From Zhengella sedimenti (GTDB lineage Bacteria > Pseudomonadota > Alphaproteobacteria > Rhizobiales > Rhizobiaceae), in contig NZ_JBKFFP010000002.1 in assembly GCF_046506625.1 (NCBI RefSeq), positions 620,001 to 684,000 on the forward strand: 64,000 nucleotides of DNA, read 5' to 3'. The number at the start of each line of letters is the position of its first letter. Positions within the stretch are counted from its first letter, which is position 1. Position numbers and translations under genes: made by a program. The notes beneath the pieces are model-generated. The model did not search any database. It was not told the DNA's origin and saw only the letters and a program-made list of their open reading frames with translations. Shown in pieces: positions 53,518 through 61,754 of this stretch.

Positions 53518-53600
53518 GACAGGAGCGGCAACGAAACCTTTGCTGCCGTTCCGGAGTTTGGCTAGCGCAACCACCTCTTGAACAGGAGCAGCCGGACCGG

Positions 53601-55103
53601 ATGCCGACAATGAGAACGGGAAATCGACCCGCGCCCATAGCGCGGGAAGGCAGGAACTGCCAGGTCATTCGCAACAGTGACCGGTCGGCCTTCCTGATCG
53701 ACGCCAAGGCCTATTACGACGCCCTTGTCCGCATCCTGCCGCTTGCCCGGCAACGGATCGTGATCGTCGGCTGGGATCTCGATCCGAAGATCGACCTGAC
53801 ACCGGACGACGAAGAATCCCGCGAACTCGGACCCTTCCTGCGCGATCTTGTGGAACGCAATCCGGCCCTGGAGCTGAAAATCCTCATCTGGGCACTCGGA
53901 CCCGTCTATGCCCGCAAGACCCTCGATGTGTTCCGGGACCATGAATGGGCGGATCACCCGCGCATTGCGCTGGCCTTCGACCGAAGGCACTCGCTGCGCG
54001 CCTCACAGCACCAGAAGATCATCTGCGTCGACGGGACGCTGGCCTTTGCGGGCGGCATGGACCTGACGTCGGAGCGATGGGACGACCGGCGCCACCTGGC
54101 CGAACAGGATCTGCGCCGCTCGCCGTCGGGGTCGGCCTACGGTCCGGTTCACGATGCGCAGGCATTGGTCTCCGGCCCCGCCGCCGGGGCGATATGCGAC
54201 GTTGCGGCCGACCGGTGGCGGCGCGCGACAGGCGAAACGCTGCGGCCGCCGGATGGCACACAGGCCGAATGGCCAGATTTCATCGCGCCGGCCCTTCGCG
54301 ATTGTCCCGTGGCCATTGCACGGACGGTTCCGCCGGGCTTCGGCCGCCGCCGGCGCCACGAGACGGCGAAGCTGACCGACGACGCCATCCTGGCCGCCCG
54401 GACCTCACTCTACATCGAGACCCAGTACCTGGCCTCGTTCAGGGTTGCGAGGCGTCTGGAGGCATCGCTGCGGCGCGATGAGGGCCCGGAAATCCTCATC
54501 GTCGTGACCCGCAGTTCGCGCGGCATGCTGGAGCGCATCGTCATGGAATACAACCGGAAGCGGTTGCTGCGGCGGCTGCGCCGGGCGGACGTTCACGGTC
54601 GGCTGCGTGTCATGTGCGCGAGCACGCAAGCCGCCGATGGCAGCCGCAGGGAAGTGCTGGTTCACGCCAAGATCATCATCGTCGACGACGTCTTCGCGCG
54701 GATCGGCTCGTCAAACCTCAACAACCGCTCAGAGGGGCTGGACACGGAATGCGACCTGGGCTTCGAGGCCGCGCAGGCCGGCCATCGCCAGGCAATCGCA
54801 ACCCTTCGCAACGACTTGCTGGCCGAACATCTGGACACAACGGCCGAGGCGGTGGCGCGGGAGATCGCGGCAAGCGGCTCGCTGTTTGCCGTTGTCGACC
54901 GGTTCTCCGGCGGGCGGCGCGACCTTCACGAGCTCGACCGGCCATCGCCGGAGGGCAAGGTGACGCCGCTGCCGGGAACCGGCCTGTTCGATCCGCGCGG
55001 CCCTGCCCGGCCATGGCAGCGCTTCCTTTCATGGCTGGGCATCGAAGGGGCTTCAGCGCCTGAAAAAGGCAGTGAGGCCGAGCGCGGCCAGACCAAGGGG
55101 TAA
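53601..55103 (+). CDS. clsB: Phospholipase D family protein, cardiolipin synthase B-like
   Basis: 500 residues with two PLD HKD motifs: HQKIICVDGTLAFAGGMDLTSERWD near residue 137 and HAKIIIVDDVFARIGSSNLNNRS near 355, both intact. No membrane helix, as in ClsB. The probable reaction is cardiolipin formation from phosphatidylglycerol and a second phospholipid; phospholipase D activity cannot be excluded. ATG 53601 with AGGAG 12 bases upstream. Its last 51 bases overlap the convergent YbhN-like gene. A GAAAC-N17-AGTT sequence at 53533-53558 is a weak EcfG match. Confidence 0.86.
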   Translation: MPTMRTGNRPAPIAREGRNCQVIRNSDRSAFLIDAKAYYDALVRILPLARQRIVIVGWDLDPKIDLTPDDEESRELGPFLRDLVERNPALELKILIWALGPVYARKTLDVFRDHEWADHPRIALAFDRRHSLRASQHQKIICVDGTLAFAGGMDLTSERWDDRRHLAEQDLRRSPSGSAYGPVHDAQALVSGPAAGAICDVAADRWRRATGETLRPPDGTQAEWPDFIAPALRDCPVAIARTVPPGFGRRRRHETAKLTDDAILAARTSLYIETQYLASFRVARRLEASLRRDEGPEILIVVTRSSRGMLERIVMEYNRKRLLRRLRRADVHGRLRVMCASTQAADGSRREVLVHAKIIIVDDVFARIGSSNLNNRSEGLDTECDLGFEAAQAGHRQAIATLRNDLLAEHLDTTAEAVAREIAASGSLFAVVDRFSGGRRDLHELDRPSPEGKVTPLPGTGLFDPRGPARPWQRFLSWLGIEGASAPEKGSEAERGQTKG

Positions 55104-56036
55104 CGGCAAGAAGAAGTAGACGATGCGGAAGGCAATCACGGCTGCCAGTGACAGTATCCCGGGAAGCAGGAACAGCACCGAGGCTTCCAGGACGCCCAGT
55201 CCGCCGGGCACATGGCTGACGAGGGCTGCGGCCTGTGAGAGAGCGTAAACGGCCAGAACCTCGAAATAGGGCGTCGCCTTCAGACCGGTGATGAGCTGGT
55301 GAAGGCATGCGGCGACAGAGGCGAAATTCGCGCTGCCAAGCAGGATCTGCCACAGGGCGAGCCGCGGCTGCGGCAAGGTCAGATGCCATTTCCAGAGACG
55401 AATTGCGCTGCGAAATCGTGCCGTGGCCAGAAGGTAAAGCCAGGGCCAGGCGAGGCAAAGGCCGGCAATGGCAAGGATGACGGCCCTGTTCGGGCCGACC
55501 AGGCTTTCGGCCTGCCGCGGATAGAACAGGAGGCCGGTTCCGGCTATCGTCGAAATCCCGATGGCCACACCGATGCCGGAGAAGACGACCAGCCGCGCCA
55601 CATCCGCAGCGCGCATGCCCCAGTGCGAATAGAAGTAATAGCGCAGGCCGCCGCTGCTGAATCCGGCAAAGCCCACATTGTGGCCGATGGAAAGGCTGGT
55701 GAAGGAGCCGAGCAAGGCGCGGGGCCAGGACAGCGGCCGGCCCACATAGCGGGCACCGAAATAGTCGAAACCGGACAGGCACAGGTATGAGGCGGCGGCA
55801 AAGCCGCCCGCCGCGGCCAGGTTTGCCGCCGGCATCTGTGCCAGCGCATCGAGGATGGTGTCGATACCGTGGCGGCGGACGGTGCGCACGATGAAATAGA
55901 CGGCGAGGGCCGCAGCCGCGAGCACGAAACCGTTGATGATCCAGCGGCGCCAGTTCACGCCCGCTGTCCTTCGGCGGCCAGCCTCGCCATCGGCGCGCGG
56001 ATGGGTCTGCCCGGGGTCGTGCAAGGGGGCGTTCAT
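55053..56036 (-). CDS. YbhN/UPF0104 lysylphosphatidylglycerol synthase-TM family protein
   Basis: 327 residues with about eight membrane helices. GHNVGFAGFSSGGLRYYFY near residue 115, LSQAAALVSHVPGGLGVLEASVLFLLPG near 260 are hallmarks of the flippase-like UPF0104/MprF membrane domain, which may move lipids across the membrane. The gene lies next to clsB and ybhP homologues as in E. coli, but is inverted and convergent, overlapping clsB by 51 bases. Its ATG overlaps the stop of the AI-2E gene (ATGA), so it is cotranscribed with that instead. Confidence 0.85.
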   Translation of the reverse strand: MNAPLHDPGQTHPRADGEAGRRRTAGVNWRRWIINGFVLAAAALAVYFIVRTVRRHGIDTILDALAQMPAANLAAAGGFAAASYLCLSGFDYFGARYVGRPLSWPRALLGSFTSLSIGHNVGFAGFSSGGLRYYFYSHWGMRAADVARLVVFSGIGVAIGISTIAGTGLLFYPRQAESLVGPNRAVILAIAGLCLAWPWLYLLATARFRSAIRLWKWHLTLPQPRLALWQILLGSANFASVAACLHQLITGLKATPYFEVLAVYALSQAAALVSHVPGGLGVLEASVLFLLPGILSLAAVIAFRIVYFFLPLPLGLAALGLTAFFRR

Positions 56037-57109
56037 GCGTCCACCGACCGCATCAGTTCGTCCACATCACGGTGGTTCGAAAGGAACAGGGCGAAAGACC
56101 GCAAGGCCGGCACCCGCGCGAACACGATCATGATCACCAGCGTCATCGGAACGGCGACAAGCGTTCCTGCAATGCCCCAGACCCAGCTCCAGAGCATCAG
56201 CGCGACAAGGATGACCAGAGGCGAAAGGGACAGTTCACGGCCCTGCAGTTTCGGATCGGCGTAATTGCCCATGACCTGCTCGATCAGCAGCAGCCCGAAC
56301 CCGTAGAGGCCGGCCGGGAAGGGATCGAGTTGGAGAAAGGCGAAGGCCGCGGCAAGAACACCGGCCACGAGCGAACCGACATTGGGAACGTAGCTCAGCA
56401 AGAAGGCGAGCAGCCCCCAGACAAACACGAAATCGAGATTCCAGGCCCAGCTCCACAAGGCGTAGAGAATCCCTGTTGCGAGGCCCATCAAGGTACGGAC
56501 GGCGAAATACCAGCGAATGCGGGTGGCAATGGCGTCCATGGCGGAGCGGAAAGTTTCCCCGTCGCGCCGGCCGGTGATCGACTTCAGCTTGCCGGCCCAG
56601 ACCGGGGTCTCGACCAGCATCAGCAGAACCAGGAAAAAGATGAGTGACAGGATGCCGGCCAGATTCGAGGTGGACCGCACAACGCCCGTCACCATGCCCA
56701 TCAATCGCTCGAACAGCCGGCCGGATCCCATGCTTTGCGCCTCGTCGGCCATTTGCGGAAAGCCGACCCGTTCGGACGCCTGCTGCAACGTCTGCGCAAT
56801 GACGTCCTCATAGGCTGGCAGGCCCGCCATGATCTGGCTTGCGGCAAGGAACACGCCGCCGAGAAAAAGCGAAAACAGCAGGATGACAAGGGCAAGGGCG
56901 GCAAGATGGCCGATCCAGCGCAAGCGCCCGGGCAGGCGGCGTCGAAGGAACGAATCCACGGGCCACACGGCAACGGTCACGAAAAAGGCAAGCGCCAGGG
57001 TCGAGGTGACCCAACTGGTCACATGCAGGACGGCAAAGACCAGGATCGCTGCGATCAAGGCCACCATGCGCACCAGCAGGCGCTCGCCATGCTTGATGTC
57101 AGGGGTCAT
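56033..57109 (-). CDS. AI-2E (PerM/TqsA) family transporter
   Basis: 358 residues with seven to eight membrane helices. The family blocks are ALAFFVTVAVWPVDSFLRRRLP near residue 37, VFVWGLLAFLLSYVPNVGSLVAG near 230 and LLLIEQVMGNYADPKLQGRELSLSPLVILVALMLWSWVWG near 275-315. Members are assigned to autoinducer-2 export or sodium/proton antiport; which applies here is unclear. ATG 57109 (MTPDIKHGER) gives the family length. It precedes the YbhN-like gene in the same operon. Confidence 0.88.
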   Translation of the reverse strand: MTPDIKHGERLLVRMVALIAAILVFAVLHVTSWVTSTLALAFFVTVAVWPVDSFLRRRLPGRLRWIGHLAALALVILLFSLFLGGVFLAASQIMAGLPAYEDVIAQTLQQASERVGFPQMADEAQSMGSGRLFERLMGMVTGVVRSTSNLAGILSLIFFLVLLMLVETPVWAGKLKSITGRRDGETFRSAMDAIATRIRWYFAVRTLMGLATGILYALWSWAWNLDFVFVWGLLAFLLSYVPNVGSLVAGVLAAAFAFLQLDPFPAGLYGFGLLLIEQVMGNYADPKLQGRELSLSPLVILVALMLWSWVWGIAGTLVAVPMTLVIMIVFARVPALRSFALFLSNHRDVDELMRSVDA

Positions 57110-57200
57110 GCCGGACAGCACCAGGCCAGGCTGATGCGGCCGGCCGCGCATCTTGCCGGCATGCGATCCTTACGCCGCGAAACCCGGGCATCGGCCGTGC

Positions 57201-57590
57201 TCATCCCCTGGTCACCACGCGGCGGGGGCTGTCGTGCGGCGTGACGTCGATCGTCACCTTGTCCGGATAGAAGGCACCGTGGCCCGCAATTGCCCGTGCC
57301 GCGCCATGCGGTTCGTCGTAGGCCCACATGACATCGGCAGCGGCCTCGCCCGCCGCACCGGTGCTCCAGTAGCGCGCCTCGCCTTTCCATGGACAATGCG
57401 TTCGCGTTCCGGACTCGTGCATCATCTCGAAATAGATGTCGTCGAACGGGATGTAGAAGACGGGATCGTGCCCTCTCTCCCTGAGCACGAGCGCCCTGTC
57501 GGTCGACGCGAGCATGGCGTCGACGAAGCGAACGTTCACGATGCCGTCGAAAGGTTCTGCCGTTATCCGGTCGTCCGTCTCCTCGACCAT
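57201..57590 (-). CDS. DUF427 family protein
   Basis: 129 residues, a single DUF427 domain: VRFVDAMLASTDRALVLRERGHDPVFYIPFDDI near residues 21-50, CPWKGEARYWS near 67 and AFYPDKVTIDVTPHDSPRR at the end. The beta-barrel CPWKG fold has no known activity. ATG 57590 is chosen because GGGAG lies seven bases upstream; GTG 57596 would put that box too close. It probably leads the operon with the AI-2E and YbhN-like genes. Confidence 0.88.
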   Translation of the reverse strand: MVEETDDRITAEPFDGIVNVRFVDAMLASTDRALVLRERGHDPVFYIPFDDIYFEMMHESGTRTHCPWKGEARYWSTGAAGEAAADVMWAYDEPHGAARAIAGHGAFYPDKVTIDVTPHDSPRRVVTRG

Positions 57591-57617
57591 GTCCACACTC
57601 CCTGCTGATCAATCGAA

Positions 57618-57642
57618 ATCGAAATGCCGGCCAAAAGGTTCC
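57618..57642 (-). promoter_or_regulatory. Weak EcfG-like promoter in front of DUF427
   Basis: On the minus strand GGAAC (57642-57638), 16 bases, CGAT (57621-57618), 28 bases before ATG 57590. The -35 is exact; the -10 has one mismatch and the spacer is one base shorter than in the other sites. Confidence 0.4.
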
Positions 57643-57653
57643 GGCGGTCAGCC

Positions 57654-57896
57654 TCAGGCATTGCCGCCATCCTTGCGCACGCCCTTGTTGAGATCGTCAC
57701 GGGCACGCTTGTCCTTGTCGAGCTTTTCGAAACTTTCCATCACATCGTCGGCCTCCTGCTTCACCTCGGGCACGGCATGGCGCTGATTGTGGACCGATTC
57801 CTGGTCATTCCCCTGCAAGCGGTTGTTGCCCATGCGCTCTTCGGCGAAATCGCTTTCCCGCAGGTCTTCGGGGCGTTTGTCTTTTCCCTGGTTCAT
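57654..57896 (-). CDS. Small hydrophilic stress-type protein, unknown function
   Basis: 80 residues, highly charged and hydrophilic, rich in Asp/Glu/Lys/Arg/Asn with no hydrophobic core segment: DLRESDFAEERMGNNRLQGND, HAVPEVKQEADDVMESFEKLDKDKRARDD. It resembles intrinsically disordered hydrophilins induced by desiccation. AGGAG six bases before ATG 57896 and an exact EcfG-type promoter ending at 57919 make expression likely and stress-dependent. The mRNA leader would be only about 15 bases. Confidence 0.75.
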   Translation of the reverse strand: MNQGKDKRPEDLRESDFAEERMGNNRLQGNDQESVHNQRHAVPEVKQEADDVMESFEKLDKDKRARDDLNKGVRKDGGNA

Positions 57897-57918
57897 GTCG
57901 GTCTCCTTTCGCAGGGCG

Positions 57919-57944
57919 AACGGCGCAGGGCGCCAAACCGTTCC
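57919..57944 (-). promoter_or_regulatory. EcfG-type general stress promoter
   Basis: On the minus strand GGAAC (57944-57940), 17 bases, CGTT (57922-57919), with the ATG of the hydrophilic protein 22 bases beyond. Exact consensus and spacing. Confidence 0.7.
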
Positions 57945-58088
57945 ATGCCCGTGCACGATTCGAAGACGATGCCCTGCCGATCGCCAACGCCGCGAAAACG
58001 CCTGCTTCCGCCTTGTTCCTGCTGCCGGCGCTTGCTTGCCGAAGCGCCCGGGCACATGCCTGCCGGCGCGGTTTTGATCAGTCCGGCA

Positions 58089-58114
58089 GGAACAAAACCA
58101 GATACCGCCCGGTT
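58089..58114 (+). promoter_or_regulatory. EcfG-type promoter of otsA
   Basis: GGAAC (58089-58093), 17 bases, GGTT (58111-58114). One -10 mismatch to CGTT, shared with two other sites nearby. Transcription would start near 58121, at the first copy of an 18-bp tandem repeat, 47 bases before the otsA GTG. Confidence 0.6.
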
Positions 58115-58119
58115 CTCCT

Positions 58120-58155
58120 ATTGCCGCCATCCAGCCGATTGCCGCCATCCAGCCG
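58120..58155 (+). repeat. 18-bp perfect tandem duplication in the otsA leader
   Basis: Two identical 18-base units, ATTGCCGCCATCCAGCCG, at 58120-58137 and 58138-58155, directly followed by GGGAG, the otsA ribosome binding site. Probably a slippage duplication. Confidence 0.9.
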
Positions 58156-58167
58156 GGAGCCAGCCGT

Positions 58168-59646
58168 GTGAAGAACAGACTCGTGATCGTATCCAACCGC
58201 GTAGGCGACATCGACAGGTCGACCCAGACCGGCGGACTGGCCGTGGCCATTGCCGATACGCTCAGAAAACGCGGCGGCATCTGGTTCGGGACGAGCGAGC
58301 CGGGCAGCCGGGCGCGCAACTCGGTGGCCGGCAGTGGCAGCGTGCGGCAGATCACGGTGCCGTTGTCGGACCAGGAATACCAGTCCCACTATGCCGGTTT
58401 TTCCAACAGCGTCCTGTGGCCGCTCTTTCACTATAGGACGGACCTGATCGACTATCACGAACAGGAATTTTCCGGCTATCTCGATGTCAACAGGCGGCTT
58501 GCGGAAGAACTGGCGCCCTTGCTGAGGGACGGCGATCTGGTCTGGGTGCACGACTATCACCTTCTGCCCTTTGCGCGGTTCCTGCGCCAGGCCAGCGACC
58601 GGCCAACGCGGATCGGCTTCTTCCTGCACATTCCCTTCCCGCCGCCGGAGGTGCTGGCCGCCCTGCCCGGCCATCGCCGGCTGCTGGAATCGCTTCTCGA
58701 CCATGACGTCGTCGGCTTCCAGACATCGCGGGACCTGGAGAATTTCTTCAGCAATATCGAAAGCCAGGGACTGGCCGACCGGATCTCGCGGACAGTCCTC
58801 CGCTCTGGCGATCGCCACATCCAATGCGACCGCTTTCCCATCGCGATCGACTTCGAGAACTTCCAGGCGATGGCCCGGCGCGCCGATGAGGATATCCGTA
58901 TCGACGACATGCGACGGCAATTGCTGAAGCGCAAGCAGATCGTCGGCGTCGACCGGCTCGACTATTCCAAGGGCATTCCGGCGCGGTTCGAGGCATTCGA
59001 AAAGCTGCTCGATACCCACCCGGAACTGGAAAGCCGGGTTTCGCTGCTGCAGATCGCGCCGCCAACGCGCGAAGGCATTGGCGCCTATGATGCGATCCGC
59101 CGCCAGACCGAAGGGCTGGCCGGGGCGATCAACGGCCGGTTCGCCGATTTCAACTGGACGCCGATCAAGTACATCCACCGGTCAGTCGCGCGCGACCGTC
59201 TGGCGGCGATTTTCCGGCGAAGCGAAATCGGATTGGTGACACCGTTGCGCGACGGCATGAATCTCGTCGCCAAGGAGTATGTCGCGGCGCAGGATCCCGA
59301 CGATCCCGGCGTGCTCGTGCTGTCGCGCTTCGCCGGGGCAGCCGAAGACATGCCGGAAGCGCTGATCGTCAACCCGCACGACACCGACGAGATGGCGCGC
59401 AGCCTCCATCGCGCGATACGGATGCCGCGCCCGGAACGGGTCGCCCGCCATCGCGCGCTCATGGACCGTGTCAGCGCAACGGACGCGGACGATTGGGCAG
59501 CCGGGTTCCTGGCCGTCCTGCAGGACGAAGGCACGTCGAGGGACGGCAGGGACGGCGAGGATGCGGCATCCGCAACGGGCGAGACGGACCAGACGGCGGG
59601 CGCAGGGACCACGCCTCCAGCGTCAAGGGCAGCGTTCCTGCCCTAG
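58168..59646 (+). CDS. otsA: Alpha,alpha-trehalose-phosphate synthase (UDP-forming)
   Basis: 492 residues of GT20; joins UDP-glucose and glucose 6-phosphate to trehalose 6-phosphate. LVIVSNRVGD starts the fold, GGLAVAIADTL is the loop, then LWPLFHYR, WVHDYHLLPFARFLRQ near residue 130, the phosphate-binding DRLDYSKGIPARFEAFEKLL near 272 and GMNLVAKEYVAAQ near 360 are all present. A 40-residue Ala/Thr-rich tail follows. GTG 58168 with GGGAG eight bases upstream. The phosphatase otsB is 2.1 kb downstream, not adjacent. EcfG-type promoter at 58089. Confidence 0.96.
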   Translation: MKNRLVIVSNRVGDIDRSTQTGGLAVAIADTLRKRGGIWFGTSEPGSRARNSVAGSGSVRQITVPLSDQEYQSHYAGFSNSVLWPLFHYRTDLIDYHEQEFSGYLDVNRRLAEELAPLLRDGDLVWVHDYHLLPFARFLRQASDRPTRIGFFLHIPFPPPEVLAALPGHRRLLESLLDHDVVGFQTSRDLENFFSNIESQGLADRISRTVLRSGDRHIQCDRFPIAIDFENFQAMARRADEDIRIDDMRRQLLKRKQIVGVDRLDYSKGIPARFEAFEKLLDTHPELESRVSLLQIAPPTREGIGAYDAIRRQTEGLAGAINGRFADFNWTPIKYIHRSVARDRLAAIFRRSEIGLVTPLRDGMNLVAKEYVAAQDPDDPGVLVLSRFAGAAEDMPEALIVNPHDTDEMARSLHRAIRMPRPERVARHRALMDRVSATDADDWAAGFLAVLQDEGTSRDGRDGEDAASATGETDQTAGAGTTPPASRAAFLP

Positions 59647-59673
59647 GCGTTCTGCCGGAAATCGCACGGGTCT

Positions 59674-59699
59674 GGAACCCGGCCCCCGGCCCGGGGGTT
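59674..59699 (+). promoter_or_regulatory. EcfG-type promoter of the small lipoprotein gene
   Basis: GGAAC (59674-59678), 17 bases, GGTT (59696-59699), 52 bases before ATG 59751. Same -10 variant as otsA. Confidence 0.55.
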
Positions 59700-59750
59700 G
59701 ACCGGACAGGCCGGACCGATGGCCAACCACCGGAACCGGATGAGAAGGAC

Positions 59751-60002
59751 ATGACCATGTTGCATGAAATCGGCATTTCACATGCCGGCCGCGCCGCGAT
59801 GGCGCTTGCCGTCGCCTTTCCTCTTCTGGCGCTGGGCGGCTGTTCCGAAGCCGACAATGACGCGATCGCCGAGCGTCCGCCGGAAAAGATCACCGAAGGC
59901 GTTCGCGACGAGGACCACACCGCGACAATGCGGACCGTCCACCCGCAGGCAGCCACGGGCGGACGGATACCGGGCGAGGAAGGGCAACCGCAGCCGGATT
60001 GA
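59751..60002 (+). CDS. Small putative lipoprotein
   Basis: 83 residues. A signal sequence with hydrophobic core AAMALAVAFPLLALGGC and lipobox LGGC (Cys near residue 31) precedes a short, acidic, hydrophilic tail (DEDHTATMRTVHPQAATGG, ending GEEGQPQPD). No known domain. GAAGGAC five bases before ATG 59751; MLHEIG at 59757 is also possible. It follows otsA by 105 bases behind its own EcfG-type motif. Confidence 0.7.
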   Translation: MTMLHEIGISHAGRAAMALAVAFPLLALGGCSEADNDAIAERPPEKITEGVRDEDHTATMRTVHPQAATGGRIPGEEGQPQPD

Positions 60003-60086
60003 CGCAGCGTGCGGCGTGTCCACGGACCATGCGCGCGGTTTCCGGTCGGGAATGAAGACGAAAGCCAGAATGCAGAGGAGCAAGCC

Positions 60087-60707
60087 ATGGCCCATGACCG
60101 TCCAAGAGGACAACGCCCCGGATTTGACCGTCCATGGGCAGAAGCACCGGAGCAGGATTACCCGGACCCCCGCTTCCGGGAAGATCGCCGACGCGGTGAG
60201 CCGAGGTCCACCGCCTGGTGGGGGGAGCACTACGCAGACCGGCCGATGCCCGGTTACGGAATTCCATACATCGGCGGTTGGTACGGACAACCGCGCGAGG
60301 GCGGCCATCCGCGTGGACACTGGGACCGGCGGGCGCCTCGCCATGGTGCCGAGGGCCGGGATTTCTGGGACCGGGCGAGCGACGAGGTCAGTTCCTGGTT
60401 CGGTGACGAGGAGGCCGAAAGGCGCCGCGAACGCGACAAGCACAGGGGCAAGGGACCGAAAGGTTACCGGCGCTCCGATGACCGGATCCTCGAGGATGTC
60501 AGCGACCGGATGACAGATGATGGCGCTTTGAATGCCAGTGACATCGAAGTCTCGGTGAAGGATGGCGAGGTTACGCTGTCCGGTCTGGTGTCCGACCGCT
60601 TCGAGAAGCGGCGGGCGGAGGATTGCGCCGATTCGGTCAGCGGCGTGAGGCATACGCAGAACAATCTGCGGATTCGGGAGACGCCGGGCGAAACCGGAAA
60701 CCCGTGA
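60087..60707 (+). CDS. BON-domain protein with disordered N-terminus
   Basis: 206 residues. The first 130 are polar and disordered, rich in Arg/Gly/Pro/Trp (WWGEHYADRPMPGYG, GHWDRRAPRHG). The C-terminal 70 residues form a BON domain: RILEDVSDRMTDDGALNASDIEVSVKDGEVTLSGLVSDR and the final SGVRHTQNNLRI. BON proteins bind membranes or phospholipids in osmotic stress (OsmY type), but this one lacks a signal peptide. GAGGAG at ideal distance fixes ATG 60087. Likely cotranscribed with the lipoprotein gene 84 bases upstream and DUF3008 downstream. Confidence 0.87.
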   Translation: MAHDRPRGQRPGFDRPWAEAPEQDYPDPRFREDRRRGEPRSTAWWGEHYADRPMPGYGIPYIGGWYGQPREGGHPRGHWDRRAPRHGAEGRDFWDRASDEVSSWFGDEEAERRRERDKHRGKGPKGYRRSDDRILEDVSDRMTDDGALNASDIEVSVKDGEVTLSGLVSDRFEKRRAEDCADSVSGVRHTQNNLRIRETPGETGNP

Positions 60708-60723
60708 CGGAATGGAGCGGCTC

Positions 60724-60909
60724 ATGCCCGCCAAATCCAAGGCACAGCAGATGGCAGCAGGTGCTGCACTCGCAGCCAAGCGCGGCGAGATGAAGAAAAG
60801 CGAGTTGAAAGGCGCTTCGAAGGACATGGCGGATTCCATGTCGCGAAAGGAGCTTGAGGAGATGGCTTCGGGGAAGCGCAAGGCAGAACCGGAGCGGAAA
60901 GGCGATTAG
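60724..60909 (+). CDS. DUF3008 family small protein
   Basis: 61 residues beginning MPAKSKAQQMAAGAALAAKRGE, the DUF3008 signature, followed by a Lys/Glu-rich helix (SMSRKELEEMASGKRK). Members are small, basic, disordered-to-helical proteins found in Proteobacteria, with unknown role; they are often near general-stress genes. GGAG at 60715-60718 fits ATG 60724; the upstream ATG 60712 is less likely. 16 bases after the BON gene, so same operon. Confidence 0.86.
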   Translation: MPAKSKAQQMAAGAALAAKRGEMKKSELKGASKDMADSMSRKELEEMASGKRKAEPERKGD

Positions 60910-61100
60910 CCCGGAAATCTCTCCAGAAACCGCAGCGGATCTTCGTGGCCCCCTTCGTATATCCGCTGCGGTGGGACCGGTCTCCGGCGTGGCCGGTCCC
61001 TTTTCAAGCCACGTCCGCAGGCCCGGGCATCGACCCGGCAGAAACCAGCCTCCCGGTCCCGGCACAGCAACGGGCCGAGGCAAAGCATCCGGAAGGAACC

Positions 61101-61754
61101 ATGTGGAACTGGCTGCAGGATAACCACGGGGCCGTCAGCGCGATTGCAAGCATCGCGACCCTGGTGGTCTGGACGCTCTATTTCCAGCTTCTGCTCAGCA
61201 ATTTTCGCCACAGGATCAGGCCCAAGATCCTGATCAACCAAGGTGCCGGGGACAGTCTTCAGGCCCATTGCCTGATCGCCAACATGAGCGCCGAACCCAT
61301 CTATATCGAAGCGGTCATTACCGATATCGGCTACCGATCCGGCGATGAAACCACGTATCGGCGGTCGCGCTGCTCGCTGAGCGATCTGGATGTCGAGGTC
61401 AGCGATCAGGTTGACCGCCGCCCGCAATGGATGCAGGGACCGCTCGGCAGCAGCGAGTTCATCGATATCGGCTCCTATGGGCAATTGATCGACCGGACAA
61501 CCGACAAGGGTCACATCGTGAAGACCGTCGATGAACTGACCGTGACGATCGTCGCGACCTATACCGCACGCGATACGCCTGTTGCCGCGCGGCGTTCGTT
61601 CGACTTGCGACATACGCAGCGGGGTGTGCACCTGGAGCCACGAACCTATACGGCCGAACAGATACGTTCGCGCGCCGCGCTGCGGTCCATCGGCGCGTAC
61701 ATGCAGCGTAAGCCGCAAGGCCGCCAGGAACCTTGCGCCGGTAAACGCCGTTGA
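61101..61754 (+). CDS. Membrane-anchored protein of unknown function, coupled to otsB
   Basis: 217 residues: one N-terminal membrane helix (AVSAIASIATLVVWTLYFQLLL, about 11-32), then a soluble, beta-rich domain (ILINQGAGDSLQAHCLIANMSAEPIYIEAVITDIGYRS) that looks immunoglobulin-like, and a basic tail. I know no family. GGAAGGAACC precedes ATG 61101. Its TGA overlaps the TTG start of otsB (TTGA), so the two are translationally coupled, which suggests a shared function in trehalose metabolism or stress. Confidence 0.7.
   Translation: MWNWLQDNHGAVSAIASIATLVVWTLYFQLLLSNFRHRIRPKILINQGAGDSLQAHCLIANMSAEPIYIEAVITDIGYRSGDETTYRRSRCSLSDLDVEVSDQVDRRPQWMQGPLGSSEFIDIGSYGQLIDRTTDKGHIVKTVDELTVTIVATYTARDTPVAARRSFDLRHTQRGVHLEPRTYTAEQIRSRAALRSIGAYMQRKPQGRQEPCAGKRR

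Noticed and set aside
53205..53600. N-terminal extension of the phospholipase D gene back to 53205
   Set aside because: It overlaps the EEP-family gene in another frame; the PLD fold and an AGGAG-supported ATG begin at 53601.
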